Source of the DNA: Opitutaceae bacterium
Lineage (GTDB): Bacteria > Verrucomicrobiota > Verrucomicrobiia > Opitutales > Opitutaceae
DNA: 64,000 nucleotides
NCBI GenBank assembly: GCA_016711225.1
Contig: JADJTK010000052.1
Location: forward strand, 248,001-312,000
Direction of reading: 5' to 3'
This document shows positions 44,458-53,961 of the stretch, piece by piece (position 1 is the first letter of the stretch; each line of letters begins with the position of its first letter). The notes under the pieces are model-generated. The model was not told where the DNA came from. It ran no database searches and saw only the letters and a list, made by a program, of their open reading frames with translations. The position numbers and the translations under genes were made by a program.

Positions 44458-45231
44458 ATGCCCTCCGCCATTCTCACCGTCGAAGACGTCAACAAGACCT
44501 ACGATGGTTTCCGCGCCATCTCCGACCTGCATTTCTATCTCTTCGAGGGCGAACTGCGCACAGTCATCGGCCCCAACGGCGCCGGCAAATCCACCTTCTT
44601 CGATCTCATCTCCGGTCGTGCCAAACCCGACACCGGCAAGATCGAGTTCGGCAGCAACCCGGCGACCACAATCGATCTCACCGCGCGCAACGAATACCAG
44701 ATCAACCGCCTTGGCATCGGCCGGAAGTTTCAGACGCCCAGCGTCTACACCGAGCACACCGTCTGGGATAATCTCGTGCTCTCACTCAAAGGCCCGCGCG
44801 GTGTCTTTGCCTCGCTCTTCCACCGTCTCAACTCCTCGGATCGCGATCGCCTCGACGAGTTGCTCAAGCTCATCCGCCTCGACACCAAGCGCGACTGGAA
44901 CGCCGGCCTGCTCGCCCATGGCGAAAAGCAGTGGCTCGAGATCGGCATGCTGCTCGCGCAGCAGCCCAAGCTCCTGCTGGTTGACGAACCGGCCGCCGGC
45001 ATGACCGACGAGGAGACGCACCGCACCGGCGAGCTCCTTCTGTCGCTGGCCGGCAAGCACAGCATCATCGTGATCGAACACGACATGACCTTCGTCCGGC
45101 AGATCGCGCAGAACGGCAAGGTTACCGTGCTCCACCAGGGCACCGTGCTTTGCGAGGGCAAATTCGACGAAGTCCAGGCCAATCCGAAGGTCCGCGAAGT
45201 CTATCTCGGCCGCGGCAAACCGACAAAATGA
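44458..45231 (+). CDS. urtD: Urea ABC transporter ATPase UrtD
   Basis: 257 residues from ATG 44458. Walker A GPNGAGKSTFFDLISG, LGIGRKFQTPSVYTEHTVWD (LivG/UrtD-type Q-loop), the signature position AHGEKQWLEIGMLLAQ, Walker B KLLLVDEPAAGMTDEE, IIVIEHDMTFVRQ. Normal length and ending (VREVYLG). Confidence 0.95.
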   Translation: MPSAILTVEDVNKTYDGFRAISDLHFYLFEGELRTVIGPNGAGKSTFFDLISGRAKPDTGKIEFGSNPATTIDLTARNEYQINRLGIGRKFQTPSVYTEHTVWDNLVLSLKGPRGVFASLFHRLNSSDRDRLDELLKLIRLDTKRDWNAGLLAHGEKQWLEIGMLLAQQPKLLLVDEPAAGMTDEETHRTGELLLSLAGKHSIIVIEHDMTFVRQIAQNGKVTVLHQGTVLCEGKFDEVQANPKVREVYLGRGKPTK

Positions 45232-45239
45232 GGACCGAT

Positions 45240-45400
45240 CCGTCACAGAGATCACAGAGACCGGAGAAGTCCACGGAGATGCTGTCCCTTTGGTATGGCT
45301 GCCTCTTCTCCCCCTCCTTCTCTGTGCGCTCCTCAATCTCCGTGCCCTCTGTGACCTTCCTATCTTCCGCTTCCTGAGTCCCCGATTCTCCTCCCTCGCC
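45240..45400. repeat. Inverted CTCTGTG-family repeats and urtE leader
   Basis: A purine-rich arm (CACAGAG, ATCACAGAG, ACCGGAG; 45245-45278) is complementary to a pyrimidine-rich arm (CTCTGTGCGCTCCTCAATCT, CTCTGTGACC; about 45322-45358). The array continues in pyrimidine-rich 7-mer-like units to the GTG at 45401. The same words recur at 61088-61186. Confidence 0.65.
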
Positions 45401-46185
45401 GTGACCTCTGTGTCCAATCCTCTTCTCCTTCTCAACTCGGTCGAGACCGACATCGGCGGTTCGCGCATCCTCCGTGGCGTGAACCTCGAGGTGAATCCCG
45501 GCGAGGTCGTCGCCCTTATGGGCCGCAACGGTGTCGGAAAAACCACCACATTGCGCTCCATCACCGGCGTGCTCCCGATCCGGGCCGGTTCGATCACCTT
45601 CGCCGGCCAACCCATTCAACGCCTCGCCCCGGACGCCCGCGCGCGCCTCGGCATCGGCTACGTGCCGCAGGGCCGCGACATCTTCCCCCACCTCACGGTC
45701 GAGGAGAACCTCCATGTCGGGCTCGTCGTGCACGGCGTGAAGGGCCCCGCCGCGCGCACCGCGCTCGAACGGGTGTTCACTCTCTTCCCTGTGCTGAAGG
45801 AGATGCTCGCGCGCAAGGGCGGCGTGCTCTCCGGCGGCCAGCAGCAACAACTCGCCATCGGCCGTGCGCTGCTCACCGGGCCGCGCCTGCTCATCCTCGA
45901 CGAGCCCACCGAGGGCATCCAGCCCTCCATCATCGACCACATCGGCGACACGTTGAAAAAGCTCAAGGAGGAGGAACTCCGTCATGATCTGCTCGGTGAG
46001 ATCGCGAAGGCCGTGAAGACGCTTCACAACGAAGGCCAACTCGCCATTCTCCTGGTCGAGCAATATGTCGATTTCTGCCGCGACGTCGCCGACCGCTTCT
46101 ACGCCATGGATCGCGGTGCCGTCGTCGCCGCCGGCCCCATCGCCACCCTCACCGACGAAGTCGTAAACAGCACCTGCAAGTGTAA
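45401..46185 (+). CDS. urtE: Urea ABC transporter ATPase UrtE (apparent frameshift at 3' end)
   Basis: Start GTG 45401 (or GTG 45410); upstream in-frame sequence is leader repeat. Walker A GRNGVGKTTTLRSI, GIGYVPQGRDIFPHLTVEEN, signature LSGGQQQQLAIGRALL, Walker B RLLILDEPTEGIQPSI, LLVEQYVDF. As read, the frame runs on to 46480, 172 bp into ureA. Adding one A to the run at 46165-46167 instead gives the canonical ending EVVKQHLQV and a stop at 46183-46185, 123 bp before ureA. A single-base error is the likely explanation. Confidence 0.9.
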
Positions 46186-46258
46186 GTCAGAACCCAGAGT
46201 ATTGAATGCAGAACTCCGCACCAAACCTGATTCCGCAAGCATCCTCCGCTTCCGCCCC

Positions 46259-46307
46259 CTGCATTCTGCACTCTGCATTCTCCCTTCTTCCTTAGGCCCT
46301 CCGCCCC
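46259..46307 (+). repeat. Heptad leader of ureA
   Basis: Seven 7-mers: CTGCATT, CTGCACT, CTGCATT, CTCCCTT, CTTCCTT, AGGCCCT, CCGCCCC, then C and ATG. A lone inverted word GAATGCAGAAC lies upstream at about 46204. Confidence 0.8.
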
Positions 46308-46308
46308 C

Positions 46309-46611
46309 ATGCACCTCACCCCTCGCGAACGCGAAAAGCTCCTCATCGTCGTCGCCGCGGATCTTGCCCGCCGGCGCCAAGGCCGCGGTCTCAAGCTCAA
46401 CTATCCCGAGTCCATCGCGCTCATCTCCTACGAAATCATGGAAGGCGCCCGCGACGGAAAATCCGTCTCCGAACTCATGAGCTTCGGCACCACGATCCTG
46501 AAACGCGACCAGGTCATGGAAGGCGTCGCCGAGATGATCCACGAGGTCCAGGTTGAAGCCACCTTCCCCGACGGCACCAAGCTCGTCACCGTGCACAACC
46601 CGATCCGCTGA
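46309..46611 (+). CDS. ureA: Urease gamma subunit
   Basis: 100 residues, the standard UreA length, from ATG 46309: MHLTPREREKLLIVVAADLA, GLKLNYPESIALISYEIMEG and DGKSVSELMSFG are all canonical. Structural subunit of the nickel urease (UreABC)3. It follows urtE directly, linking urea import to hydrolysis. Confidence 0.97.
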   Translation: MHLTPREREKLLIVVAADLARRRQGRGLKLNYPESIALISYEIMEGARDGKSVSELMSFGTTILKRDQVMEGVAEMIHEVQVEATFPDGTKLVTVHNPIR

Positions 46612-46662
46612 ACGGAAGTTCAAAGGGACAAGTATCAAGTGCCACGTCGGACTGTCCGCCGG

Positions 46663-46697
46663 CTCGCTACTCACTACCCGCTACTCGCTACTACCTC
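46663..46697 (+). repeat. Heptad leader of ureB
   Basis: Five 7-mers: CTCGCTA, CTCACTA, CCCGCTA, CTCGCTA, CTACCTC, then C and ATG at 46699. The CGCTACT family recurs at 63717-63745. An inverted ACAAGTATCAAGTG word (CACTTGATACTTGT family, cf. 62278) precedes it at about 46628. Confidence 0.85.
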
Positions 46698-46698
46698 C

Positions 46699-47085
46699 AT
46701 GACCCCCGGCGAAATCTTCACCCCTCCCGGCGCCCTGCCGCTCCCGGCCAACGTCGATCTGGCCACCGTCACTCTCGAAGTCGTGAACACCGGCGACCGC
46801 CCGATTCAGGTCGGCTCGCATTACCACTTTTTCGAGACGAACACCGCGCTCACCTTTGACCGCGCCGCCGCCCGCGGTTTCCGCCTCAACATCCCGGCCG
46901 GCACCGCCGTGCGTTTCGAGGCCGGCGACACCAAACGTGTCGAACTCGTCGCCCTCGCGGGCACCCGGGAAGTCTACGGCCTCAACTCCCTGGTCTCCGG
47001 CAAGCTCGATGCGGCTCCGAAAGGTAGGGACGTTTCTCCGAAACGTCCGTCAGCGCGCAAGCCCGCCCCCAAGAAGCGCAAATAG
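46699..47085 (+). CDS. ureB: Urease beta subunit with repeat-derived tail
   Basis: 128 residues from ATG 46699. UreB core: MTPGEIFTPPGALPLPANVD, VVNTGDRPIQVGSHYHFFET, AARGFRLNIPAGTAVRFEAG, LAGTREVYGLNSLVSGKL. The Lys/Pro-rich C-terminal tail after SGKLDAA is partly translated from a perfect palindrome at 47028-47048; typical UreB ends near there. Assembly tolerance of the tail is inferred. Confidence 0.95.
   Translation: MTPGEIFTPPGALPLPANVDLATVTLEVVNTGDRPIQVGSHYHFFETNTALTFDRAAARGFRLNIPAGTAVRFEAGDTKRVELVALAGTREVYGLNSLVSGKLDAAPKGRDVSPKRPSARKPAPKKRK
47028..47048. repeat. Perfect palindrome inside ureB
   Basis: GGACGTTTC-TCC-GAAACGTCC, 9-bp arms, in frame in the C-terminal tail of UreB. Confidence 0.8.
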
Positions 47086-47102
47086 CCCCGCGCCTTCGGT
47101 CA

Positions 47103-47130
47103 CCATCCGCCATCGCCCACTTTCCATCTG
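47103..47130 (+). repeat. Heptad leader of ureC
   Basis: Four 7-mers: CCATCCG, CCATCGC, CCACTTT, CCATCTG, then CC and ATG at 47133. Confidence 0.75.
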
Positions 47131-47132
47131 CC

Positions 47133-48896
<1,764 letters not shown>

Positions 48897-48937
48897 GCCA
48901 GTTCTCAGGCGATCCGTGCTCGGTGCTCGCCCTTTCC

Positions 48938-49262
48938 GGCCGTCCACCGAGTCCACTCCGTCCAGATCGTCCTCAAGGTCCACCTTCTACCCCGCCCGCC
49001 GTTGCTGCCTCACCCGGTACAGCCGCTCGGTGAAGCCGCCTTCCTGTTCGAAAGCCTCCGCTTGCGCCTTGATCTGTCGGTCGAGCAGCCCACTCGCCAC
49101 CGCGATCAGCACTAGAGCCGCATTTGCCGCGATCTCCGGATAGGTGGACTGTCTGGAAATTTTGGACTCGGTAGACCGCAAGCGATCTTCACTGGTTGCT
49201 TCCTGCCCACGGAGTCCACTCCGTCCACCAAGTCCAGAGAGTCCACCTCGTCCACCCGCCGC
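48938..49262. repeat. GTCCAC 9-mer repeats around and inside the second 4-helix-bundle gene
   Basis: Nine-base units such as GTCCACCGA, GTCCACTCC and GTCCAGATC occur just past the gene's stop (about 48940-48982). GTCCACTCC, GTCCACCAA, GTCCAGAGA and GTCCACCTC occur inside it (about 49212-49258), where they encode its Gly/Leu/Ser linker. Confidence 0.7.
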
Positions 49263-49646
49263 AGCCCCGCGCTCGTGCTGCGCCCTCACCCACTCCGCCA
49301 CCTCGTCCGCCGTGCAGTACCGCCTCGCGATCAGCTCTTCCCTTCTCGCATCTCCGCGCTCCCACAGCGCCAGCCCGCGTTGCCGCAGGAAGTCCTCGTA
49401 ATCGAGCCGTAACTCCTCGAGCGAAGCCCGCGCCACATTGGTGAGTCTAAGCTCGGTCTTCTTTGAGGTGGCGCTGGCCTTGCTGCCCTCGGCGATGTTC
49501 TGCACCCCGCTTCGCGCGGCCTGTACCATCTGGTCGTGGGTGCGGCTTCTCCGGCTGATATACCGCTCGCAAAAGCGCACCGTCACATCGAATGCAAGCT
49601 GCGCGACTATGAAGCTCTTCAGTTTCCGGTACCCGCCATGTGGCAT
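48987..49646 (-). CDS. Four-helix-bundle protein with 'suffix' domain
   Basis: 219 residues from ATG 49646. The N-terminal half is a four-helix-bundle relative: AQLAFDVTVRFCERYISRRS, THDQMVQAARSGVQNIAEGS, SKKTELRLTNVARASLEELR, LDYEDFLRQRGLALW. A low-complexity Gly/Leu/Ser linker encoded by 9-bp repeats follows, then the suffix domain YPEIAANAALVLIAVASGLL...FTERLYRVR. It lies between the convergent ureABC and ureEFGD operons and is unrelated to urease. Function unknown; the association with short repeats parallels the gene at 2756-3124. Confidence 0.8.
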   Translation of the reverse strand: MPHGGYRKLKSFIVAQLAFDVTVRFCERYISRRSRTHDQMVQAARSGVQNIAEGSKASATSKKTELRLTNVARASLEELRLDYEDFLRQRGLALWERGDARREELIARRYCTADEVAEWVRAQHERGAAAGGRGGLSGLGGRSGLRGQEATSEDRLRSTESKISRQSTYPEIAANAALVLIAVASGLLDRQIKAQAEAFEQEGGFTERLYRVRQQRRAG

Positions 49647-49754
49647 GGATCAGCCGCTCCATGCCCGGTACTGCATCCGCTTCCCTTCGAATGTCCATCC
49701 CCCCAGCACTCAGTCTGCCTCCCTCCGTCCCCGACCTCCCCCTCCACGCCAACC

Positions 49755-50687
49755 TCACAGCTTGCGCAGATCCGAACGCAGTGCGGGCATCACTTCCGCC
49801 ACCACCCGCCGCAACTCCGTGAGCCGGTCCCGCAGCAACAGGCCGGTGGGCGCCACAAGACGTACGATCCACACTCCGGGCGCGAGCGCCGTCACCCCGC
49901 ATAGACTACCCTCGCGATTGAGCGCACGCACCAGCGCCCACACCGGTGAGTCGGCGGTGAGGGCGGGCACGGCGATCACGGCAGTGCCGAACCAGGCTTC
50001 GCCCATCCCGTGGAACGCAGCTACGCGCGCCAACTCCGCGCCACTGGCGTCGAGCCGCTCGCGCAGCAGCAACCGGCCATCGAGCACGACCTCGAAGCCG
50101 AGACGCAGGCGCCGCCACGCCCAGCACTCCCCTCCCCCCACCCGACCGGGTGCGAGCTGGTCGACAAAAAAGACTGACGAGCCGGCCGCGACCTCGACCC
50201 GCGTGTGCTGCTCGAAATCCGTGTCGCGGTGGGGGAAGAGTGTCTCCGGGGAATATTCGAGACTGGAACCGGCTTGCGCGACGAACCGCTGGCGGCACAG
50301 CGCCGCACCGCTGCGCATCATGAAAGCGCGCGCCGCGGCAGGGGTAGTGAGCGAGAGCGCCGCCCCGGCCTCGACGGCGATATCAAGCTCGAGCTCGTCT
50401 CCGGCAAGAATGCCGGCCGTCGAATTGACCAACTGGACCTGCAGCACCCGGCCGTCCCAATACGGTTTGCTCAGGTGGAACGGCGCCCGGAACGACTGGC
50501 GCGCCCGGTAGGTCTCGCCACTCGGGCGCGCAGCGACGACGAGGTGCAGGTGCCCGCGCAGCGCGGGGCCCGCGGATGCATTGTTGGTGGCGCGGGCTTT
50601 ATGCCCGCCATCCGGAGTCGCGACGCTCTCGAACATGGCGGGCGTAAAGCCCGCCCCACCACCGGGAACTGGAGACGGCGAGTTCAC
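49755..50687 (-). CDS. ureD: Urease accessory protein UreD
   Basis: 310 residues from GTG 50687, whose GTGA overlaps the ureG stop. UreD features: FHLSKPYWDGRVLQVQLVNS, AGILAGDELELDIAVEAGAA, LSLTTPAAARAFMM, LEYSPETLFPHRDTDFEQHT. Residues about 9-33 are a translated inverted REP-like pair (50584-50664). No start codon follows before the conserved region, so the insert must be translated. Scaffold for the UreFG nickel-insertion complex. Confidence 0.9.
   Translation of the reverse strand: MNSPSPVPGGGAGFTPAMFESVATPDGGHKARATNNASAGPALRGHLHLVVAARPSGETYRARQSFRAPFHLSKPYWDGRVLQVQLVNSTAGILAGDELELDIAVEAGAALSLTTPAAARAFMMRSGAALCRQRFVAQAGSSLEYSPETLFPHRDTDFEQHTRVEVAAGSSVFFVDQLAPGRVGGGECWAWRRLRLGFEVVLDGRLLLRERLDASGAELARVAAFHGMGEAWFGTAVIAVPALTADSPVWALVRALNREGSLCGVTALAPGVWIVRLVAPTGLLLRDRLTELRRVVAEVMPALRSDLRKL
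50584..50664. repeat. REP-like inverted pair inside ureD
   Basis: GGTGGCGCGGGCTTTATGCC and the inverse GGCGTAAAGCCCGCCCCACC are about 30 bp apart and lie in frame near the UreD N-terminus. Confidence 0.85.
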
Positions 50688-51307
50688 GCGGTCCTGGGCT
50701 TGGCCGCGAACAGCACCTCGCGCTCGATCCAGGCGATCACGGCGTCGAGCCCCTGCTCGCTCTTGAGGTCGCAGAACAGAAATGGTCGCACCCCGCGCTG
50801 CACCTTCGAATCGCGCTCCATCACGGCGAGGTCGGCCCCGACATGCGGCGCGAGGCTGATTTTGTTGATGATCAGCAGATCGCTGAAACGGATCGCCGGG
50901 CCGCCCTTGCGCGGAATCTTGTCCCCCTCGGCGACGTCGATCACGTAGATGAACGAGTCGACCAGCTCGGGGGAAAACGTCGCCGAGAGATTGTCGCCGC
51001 CGCTCTCCACCAGCACGAGCTGCAGGTCGGGGAACAACGCCTCGAGGCTACGCACGGCCTGCTCGTTCATCGTGGTGTCGTCGCGGATCGCCGTATGCGG
51101 GCAGCCGCCCGTCTCCACGCCCACGATGCGCTCGGGCGCGAGTGCGCTGTGGTGGCGCAGGAACTGGGCATCCTCGAGCGTGTAGATGTCGTTCGTGACG
51201 ACGGCCATCGAGTAGCGCTCGCGCATCCGCTGGCAGAGCCGCAGGCAGAGCATGGTTTTGCCGGACCCGACGGGGCCGCCGACGCCGATACGAGGAGGAC
51301 GGGACAT
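50684..51307 (-). CDS. ureG: Urease accessory GTPase UreG
   Basis: 207 residues from ATG 51307. P-loop GGPVGSGKT, YSMAVVTNDIYTLEDAQFL, the metal-binding CPH motif in GVETGGCPHTAIRDD, LVESGGDNLSATFSPEL, guanine motif IINKISLAP. Delivers nickel with GTP hydrolysis. Normal length. A five-unit heptad leader precedes it. Confidence 0.97.
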   Translation of the reverse strand: MSRPPRIGVGGPVGSGKTMLCLRLCQRMRERYSMAVVTNDIYTLEDAQFLRHHSALAPERIVGVETGGCPHTAIRDDTTMNEQAVRSLEALFPDLQLVLVESGGDNLSATFSPELVDSFIYVIDVAEGDKIPRKGGPAIRFSDLLIINKISLAPHVGADLAVMERDSKVQRGVRPFLFCDLKSEQGLDAVIAWIEREVLFAAKPRTA

Positions 51308-51308
51308 G

Positions 51309-51343
51309 GTGGATTTCAGATTTGAGATCGCAGATTGCAGATT
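51309..51343 (-). repeat. Heptad leader of ureG
   Basis: On the coding strand: AATCTGC, AATCTGC, GATCTCA, AATCTGA, AATCCAC, then C and ATG at 51307. It occupies part of the 87-bp gap from ureF. Confidence 0.85.
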
Positions 51344-51394
51344 AAAAGACGCGCAGGCGCGACGGTTTGCCCGGAAGTTCCTGCGTGGTTCTCG

Positions 51395-52111
51395 CTACGA
51401 GATGAAAAGTCGGAAGTCGGCGGTCTCGTGGCAGGCCGAGGCGATGTCCCACCAGGGGTTACAGGCGCCGAGTTCCTCCAGCGGGCGGCTGGTTGCCGCG
51501 TCGATCTCGGCCGCCCCGGCGGCCAGCACCTCGGCGAGCAGGGTATGGCTGGCATTCTGGCCGAGTCGCAGGAGCTTCACGGCCGCCGCCACCAACGACG
51601 AGACCGAACCATAAAGCAACGACGCGAGCACGGCCTCCCGCGGCGCCCCAAGCGCCCGGCCCTCGATCGCGGCCGCCACACACGCCGGGCGCGGCCAACC
51701 ACCGGCCGCCGCGCGCCGGTTGAACTCGGCGGCGAGCCCTTGGTCGCCATGCAACGTCACCGCAAAATCCAGCCTCTGCCCGCCAATCGCTGCCGAGGCC
51801 GCGCGCGTTTCGCGGGTGCCCCGTAACGCCGCTCCGAGTTCACAAAGCGAGCGCAGCGTCTCCCAGTCGGGCGCTGCGCCGGCGGCGTCCCACGCCCGGG
51901 CGGCCACGGGCAGATCCGTGCGCCCAAGCTGCGGCAGCACCTGGCCGAGCAGGAACTCGCGCAGCGTCGCCCGATCCCGCAGCGCACCGTCCTGCACCAG
52001 CCCCTCGAGCCCGAACGAATGGGCGTAGGTACCGGTCGGATAGAAGGAATCGGTCGTCTGCAGCAGCCGAGGAATCCAAGCGGCCGCGGTGTGGTCGGGC
52101 GGAGCACTCAT
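51395..52111 (-). CDS. ureF: Urease accessory protein UreF
   Basis: 238 residues from ATG 52111 (ATGA overlap with ureE). UreF pattern: LLQTTDSFYPTGTYAHSFGL, SLVAAAVKLLRLGQNASHTL, and a C-terminal PLEELGACNPWWDIASACHE. All-helical partner of UreD and UreG that gates nickel delivery. Length and motifs are normal. Confidence 0.93.
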   Translation of the reverse strand: MSAPPDHTAAAWIPRLLQTTDSFYPTGTYAHSFGLEGLVQDGALRDRATLREFLLGQVLPQLGRTDLPVAARAWDAAGAAPDWETLRSLCELGAALRGTRETRAASAAIGGQRLDFAVTLHGDQGLAAEFNRRAAAGGWPRPACVAAAIEGRALGAPREAVLASLLYGSVSSLVAAAVKLLRLGQNASHTLLAEVLAAGAAEIDAATSRPLEELGACNPWWDIASACHETADFRLFIS

Positions 52112-52596
52112 GGGGCCCTCGGTTTAAAGACAAAGGGATGCACCTCGGCGGCGGGCGCATGGCTGTGCGGCGCGGCCCCGGCCGCGAGGCGATGCGGACG
52201 GAAGACCTCGGTGATCGCGCGATACTCGATTCCCATACGCTCCAATGACTGCCGCAACGCCGTGTCGTCGGGGGCGAGCAGCCGCTGCGGTTGCGCCTCG
52301 ATGGGGAAGTGCAGGTTGCCCACCGCCCAGCCGGTAATCGCCGCGGCCGCGGGCGCGGCAGGGATCGGGATCTCGAGTACAGCCTCCGGCTCCTGCTGGA
52401 TGACATAACGCGCCACGGCCGTGGCATACACCGTGTCGCCATGCGCGAGCGGGGTGGATAGCTCGAAGCCAAACTCGGTGCCATCGGCGGCCGTGGCCCG
52501 CCACAGCCGCTTGGCCAGTTGACGGCGATCCGCTGCAATCCGGACAAGGACAAGCTCGGAAACCGGAACGGAAAGGGCGGCGTGGACGAGTTGCAT
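52108..52596 (-). CDS. ureE: Urease accessory protein UreE
   Basis: 162 residues from ATG 52596. UreE layout: an N-terminal peptide-binding domain (VLVRIAADRRQLAKRLWRAT), then a metallochaperone domain with AVGNLHFPIEAQPQRLLAPD and LRQSLERMGIEYRAITEVFR. The tail has only scattered His (HSHAPAAEVH), not a long His-rich end. Binds nickel and hands it to UreG. First gene of the ureEFGD operon. Confidence 0.9.
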   Translation of the reverse strand: MQLVHAALSVPVSELVLVRIAADRRQLAKRLWRATAADGTEFGFELSTPLAHGDTVYATAVARYVIQQEPEAVLEIPIPAAPAAAAITGWAVGNLHFPIEAQPQRLLAPDDTALRQSLERMGIEYRAITEVFRPHRLAAGAAPHSHAPAAEVHPFVFKPRAP

Positions 52597-52701
52597 GGGG
52601 GACGGCCGAGTGGACGGGTCGCTGATTAACGCACACAACTCGTCCAAGAAGGGAACAAAAAAGCGGTGGCCGTTCGTTGCTGGGTGCGCATGCATACCCC
52701 G

Positions 52702-52717
52702 AGCAGGGGCCGGGCCA
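52702..52717 (-). promoter_or_regulatory. Possible sigma-54-type promoter of ureEFGD
   Basis: TGGCCCGGCCCCTGCT on the minus strand matches GG/GC spacing with two box mismatches. It lies 106 bp before ureE and close to a TATGCATGCG motif similar to the palindrome before the porin promoter. The very high G+C raises the chance of coincidence. Confidence 0.4.
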
Positions 52718-52882
52718 GCCGCTGAAGTTGTCGGGACAGCAATACGCAACCCGGCCCGCCGGGCGACGCCACGCCGCAAACAATTGCGCGAGTGGAAAAT
52801 ATTTTCTCGCCTCCCGTCTCCGGGCCCTAGTTACTCCACCAACGGCCGGGACCCATCCTCGCAGTTGCGGCCCCGGCCTTCC

Positions 52883-52978
52883 CCCGCTCTCCCCACAAGA
52901 AAGCGGGGGTTTCCGTATCTGGAGGCGGCGCGGCGGGGTCTGAACCGCGAGGCGGTTCAGCCTTCCCCCATTCGGCTA
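52883..52978. repeat. Hairpin cluster between ureE and 53067 gene
   Basis: CCCCCGCT...AGCGGGGG followed by TTT, then CTGAACCG-CGAGG-CGGTTCAG, then ATGGC-TTC-GCCAT. REP-like; the first could terminate plus-strand transcription. The rest of 52718-53066 shows no gene. Confidence 0.5.
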
Positions 52979-53066
52979 AATGGCTTCGCCATCCAGCTAC
53001 GACCTTGCCCCGCGCCTTGCGATGGGCCTCGCCAGACGCCGCCCCTTGTCTAACCTCCCCAGTCGC

Positions 53067-53717
53067 ATGCCCCATGCCCTTACCCCTTTCGACCAGACCG
53101 TCCTCGACCTGATCGACCACAGTCCCACCGGCTCGGTGCCGCGTACCCCCACCCACGACGAATCAATCACACGCCTGTTGGCGGCGCAGCAAGTCTACCA
53201 CAGCGCCGACTTCAAGGACGGTTTCGTCACCACCCGCCGCCTCGCCAGCCAACCCCACTTCGTGGCGACCGGCCTGGCGGATCTCGCCGCCCATCCCGAC
53301 GACCCCTCCCAGCTCGAGGCAAACGGAACGGTCTTCGATCGTTATGTGGCCTCCCTGCCCCAGGCCCAGCGCCTCCGCGCGGAGGCCTTCCGCCTGGCCA
53401 CCGCCGGCCGACCAGTTCATCACCGCCCAAAGGCCGGCGGCGTACTGGTCCACGACCCCATCCACAGCATCTTCCTCGTCCCCGGTACCGGGCCCAAGAC
53501 AGGCCTGCCCGGCAACTACCTGCGGGGCTCCCTCGACGAGCTCCCGGCCGCCGGTGGCCAACCCCGCTTTCGGATCCAAGTCCTGGACTCCGACACCGAC
53601 GCCGCCGTGTGCGAATTGCCCACCCTGGCGGCGGCCCTGGAACACCTCCACGATCTGATCGAGAGCGCGCCCTTTCATCTGTCCGAACTCGAGGCCCTAG
53701 GCTTCGAACTGCGGTAA
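53067..53717 (+). CDS. Hypothetical protein
   Basis: 216 residues from ATG 53067 (MPHALTPFDQTVLDLIDHSP). I do not recognise a family. Soluble, no signal peptide; His/Asp-rich first half (DFKDGFVTTRRLASQPHFVA), a central RPKAGGVLVHDPIHSIFLVP segment, and an acidic C-terminus (LEHLHDLIESAPFHLSELEA). Codon use is like that of the surrounding genes. It stands alone between the urease accessory operon and the glycosidase genes. Confidence 0.6.
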   Translation: MPHALTPFDQTVLDLIDHSPTGSVPRTPTHDESITRLLAAQQVYHSADFKDGFVTTRRLASQPHFVATGLADLAAHPDDPSQLEANGTVFDRYVASLPQAQRLRAEAFRLATAGRPVHHRPKAGGVLVHDPIHSIFLVPGTGPKTGLPGNYLRGSLDELPAAGGQPRFRIQVLDSDTDAAVCELPTLAAALEHLHDLIESAPFHLSELEALGFELR

Positions 53718-53961
53718 GAACTCGCGTCTTTTTCTGGAGACTGTTTGCCGCGCCACCGGTCAGGGCACCCTTGGCGGATTGCGCCCGCCGGCAGCCGGAT
53801 AGCTTCGCCGCCCAGAGGGAAACCCGCGCGGTCATCGAGCCTGCAGCCACCCCCGGCGGCACGGCCGGCCCCCTCGCTCGCGACCGCTGCACCGCCCTCC
53901 CCTACGGCAAAATGGTTCGCCAGCTTTCGGCGCCTCGTCCGGACTCCGGACACCTCCCGAT

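Noticed and set aside
52930..52978. tRNA-like hairpin CTGAACCGCGAGGCGGTTCAG
   Set aside because: A perfect palindrome with no cloverleaf, anticodon arm or acceptor stem; fits the REP-like repeats.
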